DNA of 64,000 bases, taken from assembly GCF_036373705.1 (NCBI RefSeq), contig NC_089856.1, positions 30,476,298 through 30,540,297 of the forward strand, written 5' to 3'. The stretch is from Amia ocellicauda (lineage: Eukaryota; Chordata; Actinopteri; Amiiformes; Amiidae). The notes under the pieces were generated by a model, which saw nothing but the letters and a program-made list of their open reading frames with translations, did no database searches and had not been told where the DNA came from. Shown one piece after another: positions 1-47,800 of the stretch; positions within the stretch are counted from its first letter, which is position 1, and each line of letters starts with the position of its first letter. The position numbers were made by a program, and so were the translations under genes.

Positions 1-171
1 TCATAGCCCTACCTATCTTCCTGGCTAGCTGCTTTAGACATGCATATCCCAGTGTCTGTCTATTGTACTGTACACCTCTCTCCCTGATCTTCTCACATTG
101 TGTTTCATCTGTTCCCAGTCTGTATCACCTCTCTCAAATCTGTTAATAATTTCCTTTATTTTTGTCTCTAG

Positions 172-242
172 GTGTCTTTCAACTCTGCGCCTATCAGAAG
201 AACAATGTTGAGTCCAGCCCCCCCAATATTAGCGACAGCTAG
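172..242 (+). CDS. Candidate last coding exon of an unidentified plus-strand gene (partial)
   Basis: A pyrimidine-rich tract ending in AG at 170-171 precedes a short open exon that starts in phase 1 and ends with TAG at 240-242. It would encode VFQLCAYQKNNVESSPPNIS followed by DS and stop. The long AT-rich stretch downstream with several AATAAA hexamers (for example near 768 and 1,424) fits a 3' UTR on the same strand, making this gene convergent with the lipid-transfer gene to its right. I do not recognise the protein, and no other exon lies in the window. Another frame is also open across the region, so the call rests on the acceptor and the UTR-like context. Confidence 0.35.
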
Positions 243-3200
243 CCCCCTCCTTATGTCATACCTATATGCCACTGTTGTAAAAAAGGAGATGGGATTAAAA
301 AAATTGGAAAAAATAATATTTACTATTAATATATACCTTGAATAATGTTGTAGCTTTCTGGAGATGTAAGAAAAGAGCTTGAAACCCTGCTTAATTTTTC
401 TTAGCTTTTAAAGCACTTCCTGGTATTTAGATTAGAGAACATGATCCTGTCCAGCGCTACTATATACATTAGAAAAATATGCGGTGAATTCCAAATAGAC
501 TTTATTCATACCTATCCCCCTCATATAAGTAAAGGATCAAATGAATTATTTAAAAACGCAATGGCATATATAAGAGGTAAGAGGTAGCAGTGCTGTAGTT
601 TCAAGACCCCTAGACAGATTTGATCAGAATGTCCTGTGTCGTTGTGCAATAAATAGACAGGTACGGCTTACATACTGAAGGAGTTATGCATAGCCAAGTA
701 CTGAATCAAATACATATTCAACCAAAGACCCCCCAAACAAAACTTGTGGAAAAGGCAGTTTCCAGAACATAATAAAAGGAAATATTTGCATATACAATTA
801 AAGTCTTAGTATAAGAAATATGTATCCATAGAAAGATTACCAAAAAGGTTACAAACCAGCGTCCTATTATAGCCTTCAGCTTAAGAAAGGGGAAGGTGTT
901 TTTAGTACCTTAAAAATGCTGGTAATATCACATCAACATTCGTTCATTCATTACAGGAATGCAGACTTGGGCAACTTTTGAATCCTTGGCAGCAAACAAA
1001 GTTACAAAAAGTATTTGACTGGTGTAAGTTAAGGAGATGCAAAAATTAAACCCACAAGGGAGCTGAGAGTCAACTTTTACACAGTGAAGGGAGAAGGCTC
1101 TTTAAAGGCCCTCCCAAAGCTTTTATTCATTAAAGGATTCACTTTTTGGCAGCAGTGATGAAAATATTTTTGTTTAGTTTCGAAACAGATCAGTTGCCAC
1201 AGTGAAGAGGGGGGAAATGATTTTTCCAAAACATTTTCCTCCAAAAGAGAACATTACCCTAATCTTTACAATAAAAATAAAAATAAAAATGCCTTTTACC
1301 TTTCGTTGTTGCCTTTTCATTATTTATTTATTTCTCATAAACATACGTTATTTAAATACTCATAATATATACCCTATTATATAATATATACCCTATTTTC
1401 TTATCATACAACAATGACAGGAAAATAAAAACAGAAACAAATTAACAAACCCAATGATAGCAGGATAATAATGTGGGTGCAGGTTGTGCATCTCCCCTGA
1501 GGTCAGTTAAGACCAAACACCACAGTCAAAACCACTTTTTTCCCCATTTACTCATATCACAATGAAACTTTACAGGTTGAAAGTTTTCATAAATACACTA
1601 CATTTTAAATGAAAATAATACATTAAACATGTGCTGATTTGCATATCACAAAAATACATTTTCCAACACATTGATCAGAGTCAGATTGATTCTTTTTTGT
1701 TTAATTGTGATAGCATCTCTGTAAATGTCTGGCTAAAAGACCTAATTAGAGGAAAATTACTTAGTGCAGGGAAACATGTCATTTTGAGAAAATGGCCCTA
1801 AACGCAATTACAAGATGTTTTCACTTGTTCAGATGTTCAGCATCTTTTCCCAGGGCACGCCACCTTATTTCATCCTCCATTCTTGTATGGGGTCTTCCTT
1901 TAGGGGCCCTCCTAGAATCAGTAACGTGTCATAATTTGCATATATGTCCCAGACTGCACCACTGTCAACACTTTCGAAGTTATTCTGAACAACTACATAT
2001 CGTAAAATATAAGCTTCATGACAGTGCAGTCCATTAATAAACACCCTAATGGTGTGTATTAAACAGCGGCACGACATCAACACATGCCCCTTACTCTGAA
2101 AGTCAAACCATGAGTCCAAACGCTAATGCCATGGACCTGGCCCCACGTTCTGCGTGCCAGACTGTATCGACTCTGGCTTCTCTTCAGACGCATAAGCCTT
2201 TCGCCTTTTACTAAAGACTTCCGTGGAGAGGAGCGCTCATGAGTTTCTACTAATTTTTTGCTCGCCCTGCTTCACAGCGGGGCTCGTTTGCTGGTCAATA
2301 ACAGATGAACTGATGTCGTGCCCGTGTTAAACGTAGGGAGCTGTGGAAGTTGGCAGTGGACGCTAGAGGGTGCTGTATGTGTTATTTGCATTAGGTCGCA
2401 ATTGATTATAGTTCATTTATACCATGTTTTTAAACTTATGTTAATATTTCCTAAATGTATTAGCTGTATCCCCCCAACGCACATTGCCCTAAAACGGAAC
2501 ACAGCCCTAAACTAAGTACACACTACATTATTTCTATTATTATTATTATTATTATTATTAAACATTTATTTTACTTTAAATCACCTTGCTCTTCACTGGA
2601 TGATTCTTTATTTGATTATGAGGCCTGGCCATAAAACGTCTTTGCTGAAATTCCCTACAAAACATATTCTGTATTATAATCACACAATGAATAATAATAA
2701 TTTAATCAAGTTAATCCATTTAATTATATTTAAATGTTAAAATTACAGCATAAGATGCAATGTTTTAGGTTTTATTTACTGGACTTCACTTTTGGGCCTA
2801 CTGGTGTTTGTTAAGCTGTGTATCCCTGGAGATATGTTGAATCATTCTTTTTTTTAAGTAAAAAAGTAAGTGTGTTTTGTTTCTTGGATTTAACTTGACC
2901 TTGTCTACTAACTGCCTAACAATAGAATTTGACATGTAATATACTTAAATCATGTTAAGAAATATCTAAATGAAATCAAATGTACCGCATTGTCATCCCA
3001 ACATGGAGTTTGAAGCAGCCATGACAGTTTTCAGTCAGGCCCGATGAATGGATACTTAAGAAAATGGAGCATAGATATAAAATAGGAATGTAATGTGAGG
3101 GCCCAAGCTGAGAAGGGAGGTCATGTACTAACTACCCAACTGTCCTTCACTGTCTAGGTACTATTGGATATTGCAATAAAACAGCATATAGCAAACAGCT

Positions 3201-3814
3201 CCGATCACTGAGCCTTTACTCAGAGGCAAATATTTCCTAATAGGCTTCCCTCAGGTAAAAACAGCACAGATTTCCAAACCCATTAATTTTTCCTACAGAA
3301 TAGAGCAGTAATCATGCAAAGCTCATCTCATTCGTAGTGATTTCTCCATCTGCTCTACTGCTTACTGGCGGTGTCAATGTGTGGACAGTGGGGTTTCCTT
3401 TCCACGATTGAGAGCTGTTGGTCAAATTGCTCTCTTCACATCTGGCCACTCCTGGTTCTCAGCAGGACCTCCGGATTCTGTCTTTTCAACATAATCACAG
3501 GCACACAACATGGTCACTGTTTGTTTTCCCCTTCGTGTTTTTCATTTCCTCACTAAAGCAAAACAAACAGGGATATAGCAACTCAGCTTAGATCATTTTG
3601 TTTCATATGAAGATTATCGACGTCATCAACTCGCAGGATGTTTACGGCCAGGAGAATTTCAGAACTTGTTGCATGTACCCACAGGGCTTGTGTGCCCTTA
3701 GCTGTGACTCCTCATACCCGTTTCATGTGGTATTCATGGTAATCATTGTAAAACCTGTACTGAACCTGAACTTTCATTAAGGACGTATAACAATTTAAAC
3801 GCTCAGGCAACTGT
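243..3814. other. Probable 3' UTR of the left gene, then intergenic spacer
   Basis: AT-rich sequence without a convincing exon. The first ~1.2 kb could be the 3' UTR of the candidate plus-strand gene ending at 242. The part from about 2,050 to 2,330 is richer in GC but holds only short frames without clear splice borders. A (TTA)n microsatellite lies at about 2,535-2,560. Nothing else is recognised. Confidence 0.4.
2535..2560. repeat. (TTA)n microsatellite
   Basis: About eight uninterrupted TAT/TTA units in otherwise AT-rich spacer. Confidence 0.8.
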
Positions 3815-4403
3815 AAAATGACAGGAGAGACATTTTATTGAAAATAACAAGATGTGTACACAGCAGAACCCAGAGGAATACAATGCCGAGTCGGGAGCTC
3901 CTCTTTAGACATGGAGGAGAACATGCCTCTAGGCACACTTTGCAAGAACAGGCAAATACACTGGAGCTTTAAACACAAGGCAACGATTAAAAGAAAAAAC
4001 ACAACAACAACACAACCAGAATTCACAGTGAAATTGTATATATTTTAGAAAAGCACTGGTTTTATGTGTTGGTGCCTTTTTTTCAGTGCTTTTGTTAGAA
4101 GAATTTAAGGGCAGAGATACCAGTTGCAAGTGCTATCAAGGTTCACCCAGAATCAAATACAATTTTATTTGAACAGCAGCTTTCATGGACAAACATCTCA
4201 AGAATCTGTGCACGCCATCCAAACTGAAAACGTTCTCTCTTTCAACTTCATCAAAATGAATTTGGAAAGCAGATGCTCCTCTTCCTCCCCTCATGTGCTC
4301 GCAGTAGGGAATACAGCAGATATTTCAAATGTATCCACAGTATGCCTTCATATACTTTAGAACAGATTACAAACAGGTACCATGATGTGACTCTATACAG
4401 CTG
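3815..4403 (-). other. Inferred 3' UTR and poly(A) signal of the large lipid transfer gene
   Basis: Read on the minus strand, the sequence after the inferred stop codon (4404-4406) has no further coding potential and reaches a canonical AATAAA hexamer at 3834-3839, followed by T-rich sequence. That gives a 3' UTR of about 580 bases. The extent depends on the terminal exon model, which is the least certain part of the gene. Confidence 0.5.
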
Positions 4404-40213
<35,810 letters not shown>

Positions 40214-41220
40214 TGCTATATTAATATTGCAGAAACAGCCCCTGGGTTCAGCGCTCCTCTATGGAAGCTGTTGGGGAAGCAGCCTTCTCTGGCAGAGCTG
40301 CTGTGAATAGCACTGCTTGTCCCCCACACAGACCTGCATGGTTCTGCCTGCAAGAGCCAGAGCAGCCAATCAGAAAGGCCCCCCTGACAGGCAGCTAATA
40401 CACCCAGTTCAGAAGGAAAGAAACTCCAGCTGATCACTTCATCAAAGAGCAAAGAGATGCAACTATAACCGCTGCACTGCATTGCTGAAACAGACCCCCT
40501 AGATATATGAAAGAACAGTCCTATGCAAAGACTTCTGTGTTCATTTTAAGCCCCTTTCTCGTTAATGGATTTTGAGACCTCTGTTTTTTAAGATTCCCCA
40601 TATTAGTGATGGAGCTTTGTGTTACTGATCATCTCTTAGCCTATGTGATATATGTTAATCCTAAAACTTCTGTGATGCTAATAGACCAGTATTGTCAGGC
40701 CACCAGTACTCCCCGTGTTTTTGTACTAGCTCTGTGCAACCCACACCGACCCTAATACATAAAGCACCACAAGTATAGTCTTCTGTAACTAGGCACCCTT
40801 TACACCTAGGCTCAAATAGCCCCTAAAATTACAATTATATTCTGACAGTAATGTGACAGATATTCATGAAAATAAGCAGGGTTTAGTCTTTAACATTTCT
40901 GCCCTTTCTGTCACTGGTTAGAGAGTAGCATTCTGTGCTGTCAAACCTGCCCATGTCTGCCATCCTGTGGTTTTCACTGGAATTGAATGTTTCACAAAAT
41001 GCTAAATTCTTTTAACTCGTCAAATACAGGCCAGAGTAATCCAGGTGCCTATTTACAGTTCTGTCCAGCCCCTCCTTCCTGGATCCTGAACCAATCTTCT
41101 TACCCACTCCTTGCTCTTGAATTAGAGATCGCCACCGCAGCTACCATTAATCACCAGTCTTTGGTGATTAAATGTAGAACCTGTTTCCTGTCACTATAGT
41201 AAACAATAAATCATCCAAAC
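40214..41220 (-). promoter_or_regulatory. Upstream region of the lipid transfer gene
   Basis: About 1 kb between the start codon of the lipid transfer gene and the poly(A) signal of the next gene, which is on the same strand. On the minus strand an inverted CCAAT box (CTGATTGGCTG) occurs around 40,365-40,375, about 155 bases upstream of the ATG. No TATA box was recognised. The region contains no convincing exon. Confidence 0.35.
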
Positions 41221-41815
41221 ATTACACCAGCATTTTTATTTACAGTTATTGTTCATTCATTAAATTCGCTGAGGTATTCAACTGACATAGATGACCGACA
41301 TTCAAAAATATAATTCCAGTTTATAAGTTAAAATAAAAAAGAACAAAGTGCAGTAAATTATTGAAGGAAATCAAATACAGTCTTTGATACAGCAACTATA
41401 GCAAATCAGGTGCAGGATTGTAATACACTGCTGAACTTTTTTCCATCGTTCAGTTTAGGCACAGAGCCTCCTTCTCATAAAAAATACATTTGTAAAAATT
41501 ACATTACAGGACATTTTAACCAGAGTAATGATAATTACTGGGCTATGTCTTTAAGGGGTTCCCTGGCCAGGCAGATCCGTTGAGAGTGTGAAGCAAGTCG
41601 TGAATGGGGAGATGTATGTAGGCCAAGACCCTTTCCAATTATACACCAGTCTGAGAGAAATCTTGTTGGCTTGGATCCTTGTTGTCCTCTCTAGATCTGA
41701 CTTACAACTTGATCTGATGCAGTTAAGGTGTAAAGTACACTGACTTCCCATCACTCTAGATGAATTCAAGAGTAACATCCCTCAGAAATGCAGGGGGAGG
41801 CAAGGGAACCGAAGG
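41221..41815 (-). other. 3' UTR and poly(A) signal of the kyphoscoliosis-peptidase-like gene
   Basis: Minus-strand sequence after the TAG at 41816-41818 runs about 580 bases to an AATAAA at 41235-41240. No reading frame of interest lies inside. Confidence 0.6.
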
Positions 41816-44800
41816 CTAGTTTTTCTCTACTTGATAACTGAGCACAAAGGAGTAAGAACAGTCATTAGGATTCTTTTTGATCATGACGTTCAGGTCCGTG
41901 CAGCCTTGAGTACTGCAGGATCCAGTCCAATACCCATTAGTGTCTAGACTCAGCTTGTGATCTCTGGCCCCTACTAACACTGCTGCCACATGGGGGATCT
42001 TCATCTTGAAGTGCACGGTGCGGTTGGCAGGGAGAACTCCAGCAAGGGGCTCCACCAGCTCATAGTCCTCTTCCCAGGTTGCGTAGGCCAGAGGGAACAC
42101 AGGCCACATCACCTTGGTATTGGTGCAGGAGATCAGATAATTACAGATGAAACTATAGTGCTTGCTTGGATCAGCCTGAGTTTTACTGTATATATTGAGC
42201 ACGTACAATCCCGCCCTTGGTAGCTGAACCCTAATCTCCAGCCAGTTTCCCTCTCTGGACAAAAACACATGTCGTCTCTTTTCATCCTCGTTCATGGAGA
42301 AAGTGGCCGTAGCCAGACAGGCCATGAATTGGACGTTGCGGTCCACTAAGAAGCGAAAGGAGCACTTGCCGTCCTCGGTGTGGATCAGAGGTTGGCGCTG
42401 GGATGGCTGGCGAAGGCCTTTGCTTTCGGTCAACCAGCTGGGGCCCACTGGGTTGGTAATGTCAGCTGGCAACCTCATCTCCGTGTTGATGGCCTTGCAG
42501 TGGACCTGGTACTCGCACACAAAGCCATACGAGTTTCTGGCTTCAGAATCTTTTCCATAGATCTTTAAGCAATGCTTGCCAGGGGCCTGCGGGTATACGT
42601 CCAGCTTCATACCATTTGGTTTGAGCATGATGAGCCCATATTGTGTATTTCCATTCAGGTCATGTATAAACAGCCTGGGGGTAGAACTCTCCACTTCCAC
42701 TGTCACCTTCCCATTTCCTCCTGCCAAGAGAATTATGGGTAGGAGTTACAGAAAAAGCAGGCTTCTGTTGCAAGGATTACCAACTTGACCAACTTTTTTG
42801 TGTCAATATCTCTAAAGAGAACAGGTGAATGCAGTGTGTCTCAGTCCTTCATTTCTAAATCTGTCTGTCACACAAAACGTCACTAGAACAGTCAATCTAT
42901 TTTTAAGTCCTTTAACCATTTAATTGTCACGTAAAAAAAAGGGGCTGTAAATGGATACCAATATGGCAGTTCCAGGTAATTTGATATGTAAGCAGAAGAC
43001 TGGTAGGATCCAGGCTATGTTCACTCAAAGTAAATAGCTTACCTGCTTGGATGACAGGTGAATCTGGGGTTATGGAAAGAAGGCCAAGATCATAAAATGT
43101 GTTACACTTGTACAGAGCATTTTCAAACTGCCTCAAAGAAACCCGAGGATTCAGTAACTGCCACGTCCCTTCCTTGGGAAAATGATTCCCAATAAAGAGT
43201 GCAGGATGAGTCAAGAAGTAAAACTCCTTATACCTGGGAACACAAAGGGCAAAGCATGAGGAGACAACACAGCACATTTCATACAAATGAAGTGCACACC
43301 ATGTGGATCTGAAAATTGTACCAATCCATTTCCACTTTAAGTAATATCAAGTTAAATTTAAGTATAAGGTGAGGTTACCAGAATGAATGTTGAACTGGTC
43401 ACCTATAAACAACAGTACATTTGTATACATGTACGTACTTAAATGTGAAGTGGTCATCATTGACGTCCCCAGCTCCCCATGTGCTGTCCAGAAGGTGCCA
43501 CCGGCCCTGCAGTTTAACAGCATTCCAAGCATGGTTTGAATCTCCTTTGAAGCTCATCCCCTGAAAGTAGTTAATGCCCTTGGCATACCCAGATATCACC
43601 ACACACTCCACTCCTGCGAGACTGAACAACACAACATTTGGGTCAGTGTGCTTCTATATCAGTGTGGTACATCCATAAATGGTACTTCAGAAACAAGAAA
43701 AGTAATTTAGCTTTAGCAGAAATACCCAATTCATACAGTAAACAAGGCATGCAGAATATTAAGTCTTTAAGAACACACATAATAGGAAATTCACTAAAGA
43801 AAGAGTTAGAAAACAGGGCAGCACGGATAAGCTAAACCCCTCCTGTCATGCAGGTTCTAGGGAGTTCACTGAAGTATGGTTCTTTTATTAGAGGCCAAAG
43901 TTGCAGCTACCTGCACATCTTTTGAAAAAGTGCAGAATATCCAGCACACACCCCCTTCCCTGTCCTGAGGATGTCTTCAGGGTCAGTAGACCGGAGATTG
44001 GCGTTGTGCAGTCCTTTCACATCATATTCTGTCAAGATATGAGCAAGCAAGGCCAGTAAGTGTTCAGTTGGATTGCACTCTGTCATTTTCAGGATGTTGG
44101 TAAGGATTTATGAATTTGTACAGCTGAAGATGTAAGGGTACTGACTGGATTATCACTGCCACTGTTGTTGTCCTATATCTGTCATCTACCTTGAATTTAC
44201 AAGCATTGTTCATGCCTGAGAGAGTGCCTAAGTCTCCCACCTTCAATCTGCTTTAAGCTCAGCTCATACACATACTGTAGAGACTAATACCATTGCTGTC
44301 CCTCAATAACAAACATAAGCTCAATGTATAGCAGGGATGTCCACAATGCTCTGTATACTTTACTGTTGCCTCCAGAGCCTTTCAGATGCACTACATCCCC
44401 CAGGGCTGTAAATATCTTCCTGTGCTATTCTCTCTCACCCTGAATGAGCAGCTCTGGAGACTTTAGGCAACACCCCACTGAAGGTACACTAGGATTTATT
44501 TATAGCCTAACAGTCTGTGGCTCAAATCCAATGAGCAGAGGGTTGACACTTGGGAGTGGGACCTATGTGAGGTGAGCCAAGGAGGCAGCTGCAGGGGAGA
44601 TGGTGGCAAGGGAATGGAAAGTGCTGAAAAGAGAAGGCAATGTTTTTGTATCCCAGCATCCTGCAACAGTTTTCAGACTCACCGATGTGGTGTGTGACCC
44701 ACATCCAGACAGCCCTGAGCTTCTCAATGTCACTGCATGCTTGCTTGAGCAGCTCCTGAACCAAGAGCTCCACGCTGCTCCTGACTTTCATCTATCAAAC

Positions 44801-47800
44801 AGAGCAAATTACACTGAGCCTTCTGCCAAAGGACACCTGGAATCACAAGAGCCAGAAACCAAAGGCCAGAAAGGAAACCAGGAATTGTGACTTAATCCTT
44901 TTCATGTTAGTTAGATTAAACAGCTAGAGGTTTTGGTCCAAAATATAGGAGACGGACAAGAACTTTCTAAGTTTACATTGATTCCTGAAGGAAAAATAAA
45001 TAAAACAGTATATATATAACAATATAAATAAATAAAGGGAGAAAGAACTGCAGTCCAACAACCCTTCTGGACTGCAGTAATTTCCTTCTTCCGACCTGAA
45101 GACTTACCGTGGAAGCATAGGCATCAAGCTGTTTAAACTTATTCAGATCTATCCGGAGGGACTTGAGGTTGGACCTGTCCCATGGGTACACTAAAATGAG
45201 AAGGAAAGAAACATGCCTGTGATAGTTATCCTGCTAAATGCCTCCAAAATGAACCAGCACACATGCTTGAATGTTCACAATTTAATAACTTATTTTTTAT
45301 AATCCGTTTCTGTGCACTGGTTGTACTCCTGAAAGACTCACCATAATGTTCCTTTGCTTTGCTGCTCTGGGTTGTGTTACGGTCATCAACGAACCCTGAG
45401 ATGAATAAAAGATCAAAGCAACACTGAGCAAACTCCATGAGGGTTACAGTCATTAGGTGTGCATTAGAAAGTGACTGAACAAAATATTGAAAAACAAAGC
45501 TATAACATTTCTGAGCAACGTACCCCGGTTTTCATAGCTAGCTTCCTGTTTCTCTGTTTTTTCCCCTGCTGTGTAAAGAAAAAAAAAATCTTTCATCAAT
45601 ACTACATACAGAGTGGATGCAACTGGACAACAGAACAGGAGCAGCCTATATAAATGTCTGCAGAATGCCTGTTTGTGGTCCTATCTAATTTCCCTCCGTC
45701 AGACTAACCTTTGCCCAAGTCAGACTTCTTTGGCAGCTTTGGTGTTATTGTTTTGGGATGCACTTCCACTTCCGCTGTACCGAACACAAGGAAAGAGTGG
45801 GCATGAAGGAAAGGTTGACAACATAATAAAAACATATCAAAACAAATAATGTATTAACTTATATTTAATGATCTGTTTCTGTGTCCCAAAATGCTCGTCT
45901 CAGTCAGAGAATACTTGTGAAAAAATATCAGTTTTACTGATTCTTACAACTGGCCATTTATTATTGACTTGTATCTCCAGTACATCATTTGTGTTTGTAC
46001 TGCACTGGATGTATTCTTGAAAGACTCAACATAATATTCCTTTGCTTTGCTGCTCTGGGTTTTGTTCCTGTCATCAACGGACCCTTAGACTAAATAAATA
46101 AATAGTAGCACATGGAAAAAATCAAACCAACACTGAGCCAACTCCATAATGGCTACAGTCATTAGATGTGCATTACAGTGTCTGAACAAAATATTGAAAA
46201 AAAAGCTTTAACATTTCTGACCAATTTCAATAAAGTAGAAAAACTTTTTCATAGATAGTTGCCCTTTGCTCTGTTTTTTTCCCTGCTGTGTAAAGACAGA
46301 AGAAGTCAATCTTTCACCAATACTACATACAGTGTGGATATAACTGAACAACAGAACAGGAGCAGCATATAGAAATGTCTACAGCTGCAGACTGGGAGTG
46401 CATGTTTGTGTTGAAGGTCCTATCTATTTTCTCATCAGTAAACTAACCTTTGCCCAAGTCAGACTTCTTTGACAGCTTTGGTGTTCCTGTTTTGGGACGC
46501 ACCTTCGCTTCCGCTGTACCTAACACAAGGAAAGAGTGGGCATGAGAGAAGGGTTGAGGACATATATTATTTGTTTTGCAATATATTTTCTTATTTACTT
46601 ATTTTTCATGACCAGTTTCTGTGTCCCGAGCTGCCAGTGCTGTCTCTCACCTTGAGTGACACGGTCAATAGTGGTTGTGGTATTTCTTAGTCTGTCTTCA
46701 TCAAAGCCTAGAACAACATCATATTTCAACAGTCATAACTTGTGTTTAATTCACTCAACAAACCATTTATTATTATTGTTATTATTATTATAAAATGTAT
46801 TTCCAGATGCCCTTATCCAGGGCAACTAACAATATATCACTAATTTGTCCATACAATTATACAGTTAGGTTTTTACCAAAGCGATCTAGGTACCTTGCTC
46901 TCATGGACTGAGACTGTCTTATTGTGTCTCAAACTCCTTGGTAATGTAGTTCCAGATTTAATTTAGTCACTGTTTTACTTCGCTGTGAAACTCAAATCAA
47001 TGTGCTCTCCTGAGTTTACCTCTCTAAATTGTCACAGAAATTGTACAGTTTTTCCCTGTTTTTCCAGTGCTTAGGCTAAGTACTTATTTCGCGTTTCTGT
47101 GGTTCTTCATCATGGGTAACCAGTAACTCCCCCCAATATCACTATGCTTTAACCATGTTACACATAGCTGAACTTCTATAAGCACTGGCCTTCTACACTT
47201 AAGCAGATCAACAAGCTTGTTCCTTACCTCCATTATTGTGGCCATGGACAGCATCCTGCCGACCCTCCTCTATGCGCTCTGTGACAGACATTAACAGTGT
47301 TTTGAGCATGGTGGTCGTGAAAGAGCACTTGTATTCTCCTGATCATAGCCTCAGTTCCAAACCCGAGCTCTATGCGGCCTCGGGCTCAGATTGCATAACC
47401 CAGTGGGAGCACTTTGGCCTGGCCATTAATTATCAGAAAATTAATTTTATCTGCCTATGTGAATGGCTGGAGAGAGATTATACTCCAGCCTCCCAGCTCA
47501 GGTTCACTTGTGTCGTAAAACCAGTGCTGGGGGAAGGCCGGAGATGTCCCCTGCTCAGGTTACACCATCTGGCTACAACCTCCAGCGGCCAAACTTTCCT
47601 GCAGGTCAGGGGAAGATAGAGATTTCCAGCTGTGAAATATGATGGCCTATCCCACCTCACCCTGAAGCAGGTAGTTACAATAGACTGGTATTGTTAATAT
47701 CATTATTGGTCCCAACTTTAGATGTCCACGCGGTCAAAACCAAGTCATAGATCAGGAATGTCAGAAATGTGTGTTTTATTTCCTCATCTTCAACCAAGAA

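Noticed and set aside
2040-2330. Minus-strand frame with basic wording (MRLKRSQSRYSLARRTWGQV)
   Set aside because: No convincing acceptor, no matching upstream exon and no family resemblance; kept as unexplained spacer.
41990-42788. Plus-strand frames over the last exon of the kyphoscoliosis-peptidase-like gene
   Set aside because: Antisense shadows; the minus-strand frame has clear family motifs and matching splice phase.
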